Shown here piece after piece: positions 26,571 to 37,000 of a DNA stretch of 64,000 bases. The position numbers and the translations under genes were made by a program. The stretch lies in assembly GCA_016927755.1 (NCBI GenBank), contig JAFGLZ010000262.1:1-64000 (forward strand). Direction: 5' to 3'. Source of the DNA: Phycisphaerae bacterium (GTDB taxonomy: Bacteria > Planctomycetota > Phycisphaerae > UBA1845 > JAFGLZ01). Below the pieces are notes generated by a model, which made no database searches, had not been told where the DNA came from, and saw nothing but the letters and a program-made list of their open reading frames with translations. Every line of letters starts with the position of its first letter. The first letter of the stretch is position 1.

Positions 26571-28121
26571 ATGTGTGCGCACGAACACGATTCATGTGGG
26601 AAACCGCAGTGCTGTTGCTGCCCCTCGGGGCATGAGATGTCGCGGCGGTCGTTTCTGGGCGGGGTGGGCGGGACGGCGCTCGGGAGCTTCGCGATGACCG
26701 GGCTTACCTGGACGGCGCTGGGCGCGGACGAGGCCGGTGCGGCGCCTTGTCCCGATCGCAAGCCGATCGTCGTCAAGCCCGTGTTCACGTACGGCACGTA
26801 CAAGCATCGGGATCAGACGAGTTGGCGTCCGTGGGGGGGCATCGAGACGCAGAAGGACGCGGACGCGGAGATGGCGCGGATCCGAGGCGAACTAGCCAAG
26901 CTCGCCGAGACCGCCGACTTTCCGATGAAGCTCCTGCCGCTGTCCGGTCTGAAGTCCAAGGTCGAGCTCGACAAGATCGGCGACCTCGACTCGGCCGATG
27001 CGGTGATCATTTACGCAGCGGCCGCGGGGGACGACATCTTTGACGCCATCGCGGCCAAGGGCAAGGACATCATCTTCTTCGTACGTCACAAGTCGGGCCC
27101 CGTGTATCTGTGGTACGAGATCGTCAGCCCGCGTTATCTTCGCGCCCACACGGACCATCAGGCCAAGGCCAAGGTGACGTGCAAGGACGTGGTGGTCGAC
27201 AGCCAGGACGAGATCCTCGTGCGTCTTCGGGCGTTGTGCGGGTTGAAGAACACGATCGGGGCCAAGATCGTGGCGCTCGGCGGCCCGAGCGGCTGGGCGC
27301 ATCCGGAGGCGCCGGACCTGGCTCGCGAGCGGTGGAAGCTCGACATCCACACGCTCAGCTACGACGAGTTGGGCAAGTTGATCGCCTCGGCGCGCAAGGA
27401 TTCCAAGGCCATGGCCCGGGCGAAGGAGAAGACGGAGGACTACCTGAAACAGCCGGGGATCACTCTCGAGTGCAAGAAGGAGTCCGTCCAGAACGCGTAC
27501 GTGATGGACGACATCTTCCGTCGGGTCATGGCGAGGGTCGGCGCGCGAGCGCTGACGCTCAACAACTGCATGGGGACGATCATGAAGGTCTCCGACACGA
27601 CGGGGTGCATGAACCTGACGTGGCTCAACGACGACGGGTTCGTGGCGTTCTGCGAGTCGGATTTCGTGGTGATCGCCTCCGGCATCCTGATGAACGGCAT
27701 CTCCGGCAAGCCGCCGTTCCTGAACGACCCGACGTATCCGCACGACGGCGTCATCACGCTGGCTCACTGCACGGCCCCGCGTCGAATGAACGGGAAGGAC
27801 CTCGAGCCGGCGCGGATCATGACGCATTTCGAGAGCGACTACGGGGCCGCGCCGAAGGTCGAGTTCCGAAAGGGCCAGAAGGTCACCGTCGTCGACCCGG
27901 ACTTCGCCGAGCAGTGCTGGCTCGGGCTGACCGGTACGGTTGCCGACGTGCCGTTCCTGCCGATCTGCCGGTCGCAGTTCGATCTGAAGGTGGACGGGTG
28001 CTGCGAGAAGCTGGCAGAGAAGATGCGCGGCTTCCACTGGATGGTGGTCTACGGGGACTATCTCCGCGAGATCGGCTACGCGTTGAGCAAGACGAAGATG
28101 AAGTGGGAGACGCTGGCCTAG
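26571..28121 (+). CDS. Tat-exported L-fucose/L-arabinose-isomerase-like protein, 516 aa
   Basis: GGAGG at 26558-26562 is 8 nt from the ATG at 26571 and only 2 nt from another at 26565, so 26571 is preferred. A Cys-rich leader (CGKPQCCCCPSGHE) precedes a twin-arginine signal (SRRSFLGGVGGTALGSFAMT). The body resembles proteins of the fucose/arabinose isomerase fold: ADAVIIYAAAAGDD, a middle domain, then TLNNCMGTIM and DDGFVAFCESDFVVIASGIL, with HCTAPRRMNGK and a late H (THFESDYGA) that could bind metal. Whether it isomerises a sugar is unknown. The planctomycete versions with Tat signals are uncharacterised to my knowledge. Confidence 0.65.
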   Translation: MCAHEHDSCGKPQCCCCPSGHEMSRRSFLGGVGGTALGSFAMTGLTWTALGADEAGAAPCPDRKPIVVKPVFTYGTYKHRDQTSWRPWGGIETQKDADAEMARIRGELAKLAETADFPMKLLPLSGLKSKVELDKIGDLDSADAVIIYAAAAGDDIFDAIAAKGKDIIFFVRHKSGPVYLWYEIVSPRYLRAHTDHQAKAKVTCKDVVVDSQDEILVRLRALCGLKNTIGAKIVALGGPSGWAHPEAPDLARERWKLDIHTLSYDELGKLIASARKDSKAMARAKEKTEDYLKQPGITLECKKESVQNAYVMDDIFRRVMARVGARALTLNNCMGTIMKVSDTTGCMNLTWLNDDGFVAFCESDFVVIASGILMNGISGKPPFLNDPTYPHDGVITLAHCTAPRRMNGKDLEPARIMTHFESDYGAAPKVEFRKGQKVTVVDPDFAEQCWLGLTGTVADVPFLPICRSQFDLKVDGCCEKLAEKMRGFHWMVVYGDYLREIGYALSKTKMKWETLA

Positions 28122-28268
28122 GGGGTGTGGATACGTTCCCGGTTTCACGCGTTCTTGGGCCGTGAGCGACCTTCTGCGCCGGGGCGTTTCGGGTCTAGGG
28201 GTTAGGGTCTAGGGGCACCATCGAGTTAGTTTCCGGATGTTCAGCCGGCCCCTTTGGAGGCCGGGCCC

Positions 28269-29078
28269 ATGAGAATCGATGGTTCGGTGATCGTTCTGAC
28301 CGGCGCTTCCCGAGGGATTGGGAGGTGCCTGGCCGTGGAGTTTGCGCGCCGCGGCGGCGTGTTAGTGTTGGTGGCCCGGCAGAGCGAGGCGCTCACTGAA
28401 GCCCTATCGGCAGTGCGGGAATCGAGTCCTGACAGCATCGCGATTCCGACGGACGTGACGCAGAGGGAGGCCGTGGAGTCGATGGTCGCCGAGGCGTTCG
28501 GCCGCTTCGGGCGGGTCGACGTCCTGGTGAACAACGCGGGGCGAGGGCATTTCGGTCCGTTTCTCGAGGTCGCGCCGGACGCGCTCGACGCGGCGATGAA
28601 GGTGAACTTCTGGGGGGCCGTCTATTGCATGAGGGCGGTCGTTCCTCACATGTTCGAACGGCGTCGCGGCGTGATTCTGAACATGGGGGCGGTCGACGGG
28701 AAGTTCGGTATCGCGGGGGGTACGGTCGGCTGTTCGTCGAAGTTCGCGATCGTCGGGCTGTCGGAGGCGCTGCACCTGGAGTTGAGGCCTCGCGGCGTGA
28801 AGGTTCTGTTGTTCAACCCTGGGCCCGTGGACACGGAGGCGTTTCGCGAGGAATGGGCGGGGGCTCCGGCGCGGTGGGGGACGATGTCTCCGGAGAGGGT
28901 GTCGCGCGCGATCGTCAGGTCGATCGAGCGCGAAAGGCCGGAGGTTACGCTTCCGAGGATGCTCGGGCTTGCGGTTCGGCTTCGGCATCTTGCGCCGTCG
29001 GTGTTTCGCTGGTTCGTGGCACGGGCGGTTCCGGCTTCGGCTTGGGGGGAGGCGGATCGTTCGTTGCGGCGCGGATGA
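28269..29078 (+). CDS. Short-chain dehydrogenase fold protein with degraded catalytic site, 269 aa
   Basis: GGAGG lies 8 nt before the ATG. The cofactor site TGASRGIG and the NNAG motif are intact, so NAD(P) binding is likely. In the catalytic region classical SDRs read ...S/T-S... YxxxK; here the frame reads NMGAVDGK and then TVGCSSKFAIVGL. Aligning on the conserved Lys, the Tyr position is Gly (codon GGC) and the Ser position is Gly or Ala. The Asn and Lys remain. The protein is thus probably not an ordinary oxidoreductase. A direct repeat GGGTCTAGGGG lies just upstream (28191-28215). No neighbour suggests its role. Confidence 0.85.
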   Translation: MRIDGSVIVLTGASRGIGRCLAVEFARRGGVLVLVARQSEALTEALSAVRESSPDSIAIPTDVTQREAVESMVAEAFGRFGRVDVLVNNAGRGHFGPFLEVAPDALDAAMKVNFWGAVYCMRAVVPHMFERRRGVILNMGAVDGKFGIAGGTVGCSSKFAIVGLSEALHLELRPRGVKVLLFNPGPVDTEAFREEWAGAPARWGTMSPERVSRAIVRSIERERPEVTLPRMLGLAVRLRHLAPSVFRWFVARAVPASAWGEADRSLRRG

Positions 29079-29222
29079 CAAGCAGATCCGTTGGCCTTGG
29101 GTGTTTTTGGGCGTGTACAGTGAATTGGCTGGCACGCGTTATCGAGCCGTAGCGGCGCGGCGTATGGAGAGAGGGGCTCATGAAGCTCGCAGGGCGGGTT
29201 CTGCCTGGCAGGATTCGTGTCC

Positions 29223-29242
29223 CCCACGGCTGAAGCCATGGG
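29223..29242. repeat. Family A hairpin, C:G pair swapped to G:C
   Basis: CCCACGGCT and AGCCATGGG pair around GA. Compared with the copies at 74, 2811 and 6202 (CCCACCGCT/AGCGATGGG), both members of one base pair have changed so that pairing is kept. The flank is GGATTCGTG. It lies between the SDR and ceramidase-like genes. Confidence 0.85.
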
Positions 29243-29269
29243 CCACCCAGAATACGTTGGAGTGCGACG

Positions 29270-30733
29270 ATGTTTCATAAGCAAACACGGCTTCTTCTTA
29301 TCGGTGTACTAAGTGTATGGGTCCCAATGGCACCCGCCAAGGAAAAGGACAAGCCATTCCGCGCCGGGGCGGCCACGAGCAACATTACGCCGCGGCTGGG
29401 GATCAGCGTCAACGGGGGGATGTCGGATCGGTCGGCGGCTCACGTTCATGACGAGCTGCACTTTCGGTGCATCGTGCTGGACGACGGCAAGACGCGCCTG
29501 GCGATCGGGACGATCGATAGTTGTGTCGTTCCGCGCGACGTGATCGACGCGGCCAAGCAGATCATCGAGAAGGAGACGAAGCTGCCGGCGGACCACGTCC
29601 TGATCTCGGCGACGCACACGCATTATGCGCCGACGCTGACGTCGGTGTTCCAGAGCGACCCGGACGAGGCATACCGTGGCTTCCTGGTCCGCCGGGTCGC
29701 CGACGGCGTTCGCCGGGCGATCAACAACCTCGCGCCGGCCAAGATCGGTTGGGCGGTCGGGTCCGAGCCGAACCAGGTCTTCAACCGGCGCTGGAAGCTC
29801 AAGCCTGGGACGATGCCTCCGAACCCGTTCGGCTCGACCGACGACAAGGTCAGGATGAACCCGGGGGTGGAGAACCCGAATCTCGTCGAGCCGGCCGGCC
29901 CGATCGATCCGGACGTGTCGGTCGTGGCGGTCCAATCGCGGGACGGCCGGCCGATGGCGCTGCTGGCGAACTATTCGCTGCACTACGTCGGGGGGTGTCC
30001 GGGGGATCACATCTCGGCGGACTACTACGGGGTTTTCGCCGACCGGATCCAGCAGCTCCTGAAGGCGGACCGGCTCGCCCCGCCGTTCGTGGGCATGATG
30101 ACGAACGGGACGAGCGGGGACATCAACAACATCAACTTCGGCAAGCGTCAGCCCGGCCAGCCGCCGTACGGGCAGATGAGGCTGGTGGCCGACGCCACGG
30201 CCGAGGCCGCATACAAGGCATATGAGGGGATCACGTGGCACGACTGGGTTCCGCTCGACGTTCGTCAGACGAAGGTGGAGCTTGGGGTGCGCCGGCCGAG
30301 CGAGGCCGACGTGAAGCAGGCGCAGGAGATTCTCGCCAAGGCCAAGGGTCGGGCGCTGCGAGGCATGCCGGAGATCTACGCCAACGAGACGGTGAACCTG
30401 GCCAAGTATCCACCGAAGGTCGAGGCGATTCTCCAGGCGATGCGGATCGGCGACTTGGGCATCTGCGCGATCCCGTGCGAGGTGTTCGCGGAGATCGGCC
30501 TGGAGCTGAAGAAGCAGAGCCCTTTCAAGCCGACGTTCACGATCGAGCTGGCCAACGGCTACAACGGCTACCTGCCGACGCCGGAGCAGCATGCCCTCGG
30601 CGGTTACGAGACGTGGCGGGCGCGATCGAGCTATCTGGAGGTCGACGCGTCGACGAAGATCGTGGCCAAGCTGCTTGCCCTTCTTAGAGAGTGCCATGGG
30701 ACTGGACAGACGTCCGACGCCGGGCTGAAATGA
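29270..30733 (+). CDS. Secreted neutral/alkaline ceramidase-like protein (copy 2), 487 aa
   Basis: A GGAG lies before the ATG, and a signal peptide follows (TRLLLIGVLSVWVPMAPA). The N-terminal domain is closer to true neutral ceramidases than copy 1: AATSNITPRLG, the metal motif SATHTHYAPT near residue 115, NYSLHYVGG, and the NGTSGDINNIN motif. The C-terminal part (ICAIPCEVFAEIGLELKKQS; LANGYNGYLPTPEQHALGGY) also fits the family. It lacks the C-terminal immunoglobulin-like domain of full ceramidases. The likely activity is amide hydrolysis on a lipid or amino-sugar substrate outside the cytoplasm, which cannot be defined from sequence. Confidence 0.83.
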   Translation: MFHKQTRLLLIGVLSVWVPMAPAKEKDKPFRAGAATSNITPRLGISVNGGMSDRSAAHVHDELHFRCIVLDDGKTRLAIGTIDSCVVPRDVIDAAKQIIEKETKLPADHVLISATHTHYAPTLTSVFQSDPDEAYRGFLVRRVADGVRRAINNLAPAKIGWAVGSEPNQVFNRRWKLKPGTMPPNPFGSTDDKVRMNPGVENPNLVEPAGPIDPDVSVVAVQSRDGRPMALLANYSLHYVGGCPGDHISADYYGVFADRIQQLLKADRLAPPFVGMMTNGTSGDINNINFGKRQPGQPPYGQMRLVADATAEAAYKAYEGITWHDWVPLDVRQTKVELGVRRPSEADVKQAQEILAKAKGRALRGMPEIYANETVNLAKYPPKVEAILQAMRIGDLGICAIPCEVFAEIGLELKKQSPFKPTFTIELANGYNGYLPTPEQHALGGYETWRARSSYLEVDASTKIVAKLLALLRECHGTGQTSDAGLK

Positions 30734-30870
30734 CTGGCGTGCAAGGCGCATCCGAAGCCTCGCGGTTGTAGAATACGATAGGAAGACAAGGCCTGAGGAT
30801 TCAGACAGTGTCCAAGCGGCGCTGATGTGCTGTTGCGGTGCCGCGTGACTTCCGGTGAAGGCCCAATTCG

Positions 30871-32073
30871 ATGGCAAAGGGACCTCCAGCGTTGGTGACA
30901 GCGCGTGTGCTGGAGTGGGCAAGAACCACTCTGGGCCTGTCGCAAGATGAAGCTTCTCGCAAGCTGAAGGTCTCGGTGGAGAGGCTTGCTCAATGGGAAC
31001 ACGGAGACGCCACTCCCACAGTAGCTCAGCTTCGGAAGCTGGCACACATCTACAAGCGTCCGCTTCCCGTGTTCTTCCTTCCCGAGCCGCCAGACGATCC
31101 GCGTCCTCCGAAGGACTACCGTCAACTGCCCGAGAACCTGTCAAGGGCGCTCTCTCCCCGACTTCGTTTCGAAATCAGACGCGCGCAGCTTCGTCAAAGC
31201 GTTGCCGCAGATCTGTCCGACGTCGAGGGCGCGAGAGTACTTCCTTCGCTTGGATCAGCGTCACTGGACGAGAACGTTACGGCGCTTTCGCAGCGCATCC
31301 GGGATGAGTTGGGAGTCTCACTGGGGGAACAGGCTTCCTGGCGGAATCCTGACAAGGCGTTGAGCGCCTGGATCCTAGCGTTCGAGGAACAAGGCATCCT
31401 CGTATTCCACGCCAGCCAGGTCGACGTGAATGAAATGCGAGGGATGTCTTTCCATGACCGGCGCGCTCCGGCCATCCTCTTGAATGGGTCGGATTCGCCG
31501 AACGGCAGGATCTTCACGCTCTTCCACGAATTGAGCCATCTGCTGCTGGCCGATCCAGGAATCTGCGATCTCTACGACCTTCGAGAAGGAAGGTCGACGA
31601 CGAATCGCGTTGAGAGGTACTGCAATCGTTTCGCCGCAGCCTTCCTGGTCCCTGCCGAAGCGATTCGGAACCACCCGATCGTCGCGAGCCATGACCGAAG
31701 CGCTGAGTGGCGAGACGATGAGCTGATGGGGATTCGACGGTACTTCTCCGTGAGCACGGAGGTCGTCTTCAGACGCCTCGTTGACGTTCAACGTGCTTCG
31801 TGGTCTGACTACCTGCTGAGGCGCGAGTCGTTTCTGGCGGGGGCCGAGGAGTATCGGACTGCTGATGCACGGAGGAAGATCGTTGTGCCTTGGGAGCGGC
31901 GCGTGATCAAGGCGAACGGCCGTAGGTTCACCCGGCTCGTCCTTGCGGCCTATGATGACGAAGGGATCACGGGCAGCGATCTGTCCGAATACCTGTCAGT
32001 TGATCTCCGCTACCTGCCGAAGATCGAAGGTGAACTGTACAGGCCTCGACGTTCGGAAGGCTCGTTAGCATGA
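30871..32073 (+). CDS. XRE-HTH/ImmA-IrrE zinc peptidase (putative antitoxin/regulator), 400 aa
   Basis: Residues about 10-65 form a helix-turn-helix of XRE type (LGLSQDEASRKLKVSVERLA...WEHGDATPTVAQL). The C-terminal part is an ImmA/IrrE metallopeptidase domain with FHELSHLLL, giving H219, E220 and H223, and a following RYCNRFAAAFLVP. Such fusions repress their own operon and can cleave a repressor. The downstream DUF4411 gene starts in this gene's stop codon (ATGA), so the two are translated together. A TAGAAT at 30769 is a possible -10. The pair is not related to its sugar-enzyme neighbours and looks like an inserted module. Confidence 0.9.
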   Translation: MAKGPPALVTARVLEWARTTLGLSQDEASRKLKVSVERLAQWEHGDATPTVAQLRKLAHIYKRPLPVFFLPEPPDDPRPPKDYRQLPENLSRALSPRLRFEIRRAQLRQSVAADLSDVEGARVLPSLGSASLDENVTALSQRIRDELGVSLGEQASWRNPDKALSAWILAFEEQGILVFHASQVDVNEMRGMSFHDRRAPAILLNGSDSPNGRIFTLFHELSHLLLADPGICDLYDLREGRSTTNRVERYCNRFAAAFLVPAEAIRNHPIVASHDRSAEWRDDELMGIRRYFSVSTEVVFRRLVDVQRASWSDYLLRRESFLAGAEEYRTADARRKIVVPWERRVIKANGRRFTRLVLAAYDDEGITGSDLSEYLSVDLRYLPKIEGELYRPRRSEGSLA

Positions 32074-32534
32074 GATTCTGCCTCGACACGAGCGCCTTCA
32101 TCGGTGCCTACGAACGTCACTATCCACCCGACGTGTTCCCGACAGTGTGGGAGGAGATCGACCGTCTGATGTCCGACGGACGAATCGTCGCTCCCGAGGA
32201 TGTGCTTCTCGAGATGAAGAAGAAGTCCGATGGCGTTGTGCAGCGTGTTGGCGCGCACAAGAACAGCTTCCTTCCGCTGGACGAGAAGGTCCAGGAGTGC
32301 CTTCGTGGCATCATGAGCGACTTCCCGGAAGGATTCGTCGACCACCTGAGGAATCGCTCAGGCGCCGACGCAGTCGTCATTGCGCTCGCGCGGGCACACG
32401 GCGACGTCGTGGTCACTGAAGAGAAGCCCTCCGGCAAGGCCGGCAGGCCGAAGATCCCAGACGTATGTGTCCACTATGGGATCGAGTGCTGCGGCCTGCT
32501 GGAAATGTTCCGGCGACTCAAGAGGGCTTTCTGA
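32070..32534 (+). CDS. DUF4411 PIN-like protein (putative RNase toxin), 154 aa
   Basis: The start overlaps the regulator's stop (ATGA). The N-terminus (FCLDTSAFIGAYERHYPPDV) has the PIN-type D-S/T motif. Acidic residues follow in PTVWEEIDRL, then RSGADAVVIALARAHGDVVV and TEEKP, in the order expected for the four-acid PIN active site. DUF4411 proteins are commonly encoded directly after XRE/ImmA proteins and are treated as probable type II toxins; direct proof for this family is limited. Length is normal for the family. Confidence 0.87.
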   Translation: MRFCLDTSAFIGAYERHYPPDVFPTVWEEIDRLMSDGRIVAPEDVLLEMKKKSDGVVQRVGAHKNSFLPLDEKVQECLRGIMSDFPEGFVDHLRNRSGADAVVIALARAHGDVVVTEEKPSGKAGRPKIPDVCVHYGIECCGLLEMFRRLKRAF

Positions 32535-32701
32535 TGAGGGACGGCCCGCGCCAGGCTAGCGAGGCGTCACCTCCCCCGCTTGCCCCCCCTCGGCATCATG
32601 GATTACCCTGGCGGCACGTGGACGCACATCGAGAGGCGGGACGGCATCGCTCCGGCGGGTCGTGGATGAGCCGAGAGAGGTCGAGGCAGAAAGGTCATCT
32701 G

Positions 32702-33967
32702 ATGAGACGGTCGTTGATCGGCATCGCGCTGCTTTCGCTGGCGTCGGGGTGCTACAAGGAGACGACGCCGTGGGAGACGTTCGGCGCGGTCGGGCAGACG
32801 CCGCCTCCGTCGACGCAGAACGACCAGGCCGCCGACCTCAAGGCCCTCGTGGAGGGCAACACGGTCTTCGCGCTGAATCTCTACGCCCAGCTCGCTCGGT
32901 CGGACGGGAACTTGTCGGTCTCTCCGCAGGGCGTCTCGCGAATTCTGGCCATGGCTTACGCGGGCGCGCACGGCAATACGGCCAAGGAGATCGCCAAGGT
33001 GGCTCACTTTGGCCTGCCCCCGGGGCGACTGCATCCGACGTTCGGGCGGCTGAGGTCCGAGCTGAAGGCGCTGGCGGGCAGGGGGGGCATGGAGCTGCGA
33101 TACGCCGACGCGATCTGGATGCAGCGGGATCGGTCGTTCAAACCGGCGTTCCAGGAGTTGATCCAGAAGGACTACGACGCCAACCTGAAGCGCGTGGACT
33201 TCCTGGGCGAGCACAAGGCGGTTCTCGCCGAGATCAACGCCTGGGTCGAGCAGCAGACGGGGGGAAGGATCAAGGGCTTTCTGGAAAAGGGCGACGTCGA
33301 CGCCCTGACCTTGCTAGCGATCACCAACGCGATCTGCTTTCACGGTAAGTGGGCCAGGCCTTTTGACGCGCAGTGTACGCAGAACCTCGCGTTTCGGCTC
33401 TCGGCCAAGCAGGGCGCGACGGCCGCGACGATGAGCCAGTCGGGGACGTTCGGCTACATGGAGACGGGCAACCTGCAGGTGATCGAGTTGCCCTACGCCG
33501 ACGGGGAGCTGAGTATGCTCGTGCTGCTGCCCAAGAAGGCCGGGGACCTGCGGCGGGTCGAGGCGATGCTCACGCCGGCCAACCTCAGCGCGTGGAGCGG
33601 GCGTCTGATCGAGACGAGTGCTCAGGTCTTCCTGCCCCGGTTCACCATCGGCGCCAAGTTCCGCCTTCACGACACGCTGAGCGACATGGGGATGTTCGAC
33701 GCCTTCAACCTGAGCTCGGATTTCAGCGGCATCGACATCCGGCGGAAGCTGTACGTCAAGCAGTTCATGCACGCGGCGGAGGTGGCGGTCGACGAGGGCG
33801 GAAGCGCGCCCGCGGCCGAGCCGGCGGGGGAGGCTTCGGTCGTCTTCCGGGCGGATCATCCGTTCCTGTTTTTGATCCAGCACAAACCCACGAAGGCGAT
33901 TCTGTTCATGGGGCGCGTGATGAACCCGACGTCCGGGCCGGGGACCACGGCTCCCGGCGGCTCCTGA
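32702..33967 (+). CDS. Serpin 2, lipoprotein with short, proline-containing reactive loop
   Basis: The start at 32702 follows AAAGG (7 nt) and opens a lipoprotein signal (RRSLIGIALLSLASGC). Serpin-fold motifs are present (LSVSPQGVSRILAMAYAGA; AITNAICFHGKWARPFD; FRADHPFLFLIQH...ILFMGRV). The loop after the hinge reads DEGGSAPAAEPAGEASVVF. Two prolines sit in P12-P8, where inhibitory serpins need small residues. Gly-P15 to the Phe of FRADHP spans 16 residues, against 26 in serpin 1 and 23 in alpha1-antitrypsin. Loop insertion is therefore doubtful and the protein may be a non-inhibitory serpin. It sits between the toxin-antitoxin pair and the giant lyase gene. Confidence 0.9.
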   Translation: MRRSLIGIALLSLASGCYKETTPWETFGAVGQTPPPSTQNDQAADLKALVEGNTVFALNLYAQLARSDGNLSVSPQGVSRILAMAYAGAHGNTAKEIAKVAHFGLPPGRLHPTFGRLRSELKALAGRGGMELRYADAIWMQRDRSFKPAFQELIQKDYDANLKRVDFLGEHKAVLAEINAWVEQQTGGRIKGFLEKGDVDALTLLAITNAICFHGKWARPFDAQCTQNLAFRLSAKQGATAATMSQSGTFGYMETGNLQVIELPYADGELSMLVLLPKKAGDLRRVEAMLTPANLSAWSGRLIETSAQVFLPRFTIGAKFRLHDTLSDMGMFDAFNLSSDFSGIDIRRKLYVKQFMHAAEVAVDEGGSAPAAEPAGEASVVFRADHPFLFLIQHKPTKAILFMGRVMNPTSGPGTTAPGGS

Positions 33968-34055
33968 GCGAGGGAGCGATCGATGACGATCTCGAGGACT
34001 TGAGGGGCGGTTTCCGAACCGCCCTTTGTCGTTGGAGCGCAGAGAGGGAGCGGAC

Positions 34056-37000
34056 ATGTATCGAAGAATCTGGACGACGGTCTTGGCGGGTTGCGTTTGT
34101 CTTGTCGTCAGTGGGCGATCCGCGCGCGGGCTGACTCCGGGGGGCATCGTCTACGAGAGCGAGGCTATTTCGACGCCGAAGACGGCGTGGCAATTGAACA
34201 AGCGGACGGGCGATCACTGGATGCTCTGGACGCAGGAGGCGGACATCGCCAAGAAGCGGTCGGGCGAGGCGGTTCTGGCCGGCCCGGTCGTCGCGGCCGA
34301 TCGCGGCTCGCCGGAGGAGGGCGCCCCGCCGCTGCACAGCGTGGTGACGGATCTCGAGCCTGGGGTGTATCTGGTCTACGCGAGCAACCCCGGCCGGCCG
34401 CTCGGGTACTCGCTCGACGGCAAGACGTGGTTCAAGGGCCAGGGGCGCGAGGTCTTTCTGGGGACACATCACATCGCCGACGGGCGGTTCGAGCTGTGGG
34501 TCGACGACCGATACGCCCATCCGCCGAACAGCGCGGGCCCGGGTTATTACGACTACGTGCGGTTCGTTCGCGTGCCCGACTCGGCGTTGAACGTCGAACG
34601 GTATCCGACCTGGGGTGGGCTGGGTCGATGGCTGGAGGGCAAGGGCGGCCGGTCGATCCCGGCGATCCAGATGACCGACCGGGTCGGCTTCGAAGTCGAG
34701 GGCGCTCAGCTCAAGGGCGGCAAGACGGGCGATCGGTTCAGCTACGCCTTCGATCGGGCGGGTACGTTCTATCTCGCCGTGGAGATGGTCGACGACGGGG
34801 ACGGGGTGGAGCAGCTCGCCGTTTCGCTCGACGGGAAGGAGATCGCCTGCTTCGTGGGCGATCAGCCCCGAGACGGCACGGCGCTCTACAGCGTGAAGCA
34901 GCCGATCAAGGTTGCCAAGGGCGACAAGCTGACGTTCACGTGTCGGACGCCCGTCGGTTGCTACCGGGTCCATAACTTGTTCCTTGCGGCCGGTCCGATC
35001 GTCCCGCCGCCGCCGCAGTTCGAGCACGTCGAGGCGTGGTGTCCCGAGGCCGGGTCGGTGGATGTCTGCTGGACGACGTCGACGATCGTGGAGACCGGTC
35101 TCGTCGAGTATGGCACGGGCGGTCAGAAGACGAAGACGGAGCGCTGCACGTATCGCGGTCGAAACCATCGCGTCCAACTTCGACATCTGGATCCGGGGGT
35201 GACGTGCGAAGCCAGGATCGTCACCGAGTATGAGGGCAAGCCGCTCGTCTCCGGGACGATTCGCTTCGAGGCTCAGCCGAAGACGCCGCCGCTCACGCAA
35301 GCGCAGACGATCGAGCTGACCGTACCCGAACCGACTGAGCATCCGCGCAGGAGTTGGCCGGCAACGGCGGGGGTTCCGTTTGCCCGAGGCAAGCTCGCCG
35401 GGGCGGAGGACCTTCGGCTGACCGATGACAAGGGCAGGCCGGTGGCGCTTCAGGCCGAGACGTTCAGTCGGTGGCCTGATGGCAGCGTGAAGTGGGCCGT
35501 GGTGAGCTTCGTTGCGTCCGCGCCTGCCAAGGGCTATCGGCTTACCGCACAGCCGGGGCAGGCCGGGGCGAAACAGCCTGGGCCCACGGCGACGGTTCGT
35601 CGCGTGGATGGCGGCTGGCGCGTGGAGACGGACATCCTCCGATTCACGCTTGATGAGAAGGCGCCCGATCTCTTTCGGGAGCTCGGGGTCGATCTGAACG
35701 GCGACGGGGAGATCGATCAGGGGGAGACGATCGCCGCCGGGGTCGGGGGCGCCAATCTCGTCGCGACGGACGGCGACGGCGCGGCGCTAACGCTCGGTCC
35801 CACGGACGCCGGTGGTCCCAAGATCGAGGCGAGCGGCCCCGTCGCCGCGGTGGTCGCGTGGCGTGGCTCGCTGATGGCCGGGGGCAAGCCGTCGGCGTTC
35901 CGCTACGTGCTCAGGCTGAGGCTCTGGCGGGGCCGGCCGATGATGGGCGTCGACGTGACGGTCTGGAATGACCTGACGAAGCCCGCGTTCAGCGCATTGG
36001 GCTGGCTCGAGCTTCGCGTGCCCCTTGCGGGCGGCAGCGGCGTTCGGGGGTCTCTCGAGGGGCAACCGCTCGTGAGTGTCGGTGGCGAGCAGGGAATCTG
36101 GATTCTTCAGGACCGTGACAATCGATATCGACTGTGTGTCGGCGACAAGGCGACCGAGGGCAAGCGTGCCCTGGGCGTCGCGATGGCCGAGAGCGATCGG
36201 GCTCGCGCGACGGTGTGCGTGCCCGACTTTTGGCAGACGTATCCCAGCGGCTGTGCGGTGAAGGTGGACGGCATTCACGTGCAGCTTCTGCCTCGGTTGC
36301 CTGGCGACGCCTATACGGACCCCGACAGTCAGAAGTGGTATGCCCAGCTCTACGCCTGGTGCCAGGGCGGCAAGTATCTCTTTCGCGCGGGTCAGGTGAC
36401 TCGGGGCGAGGTGGTCGTTCGCTTCGATCGTCCGGGTGGCGAGAACGACGCGAGGCAATTCGCTGGATGGGTGAACCATCCGCTGCTGCCGCAGGCGAGC
36501 CCGGAGTATATGTCCGGCACGGGCGTTTTGGGCCGAGCGATCTACCCGCGGACCGCGGGCGTCTGGGACAGCTACGAGCAGATGTTCGACCGTTGTTTCG
36601 CCAATCACCTGAAGGATCGAGAGAAGCGCCGCACCTATGGGTGGATGCACTACGGCGATTGGTTCGGCGAGCGATCGTTCAACTACGGCAACAACGAATA
36701 CGATCTGCCTTGGGCGATGGCCGTGCAGTGGATGCGGACCGGTGATCGAGCCGTCTTCGACCGGGGGGTGCAGATGGCCCGGCACTACTCGACCGTCGAC
36801 ACCGCCTGTGGCGCGCCGGCCAAGACGTATCGCTGTCTGGCCTGGACGCACTGCTACAACCACGTCGGTTCGGAGCGGCCCGAGGGCGAGCTGAACTTCC
36901 GCAAGGATGACAAGGCCGCGCAGACGTATCTCGAGCAATACCGCTGGGGGCTGCGGGGCGGGATGGATCCGCAGGGGCACATCTACCAGCCTGGCAACTG

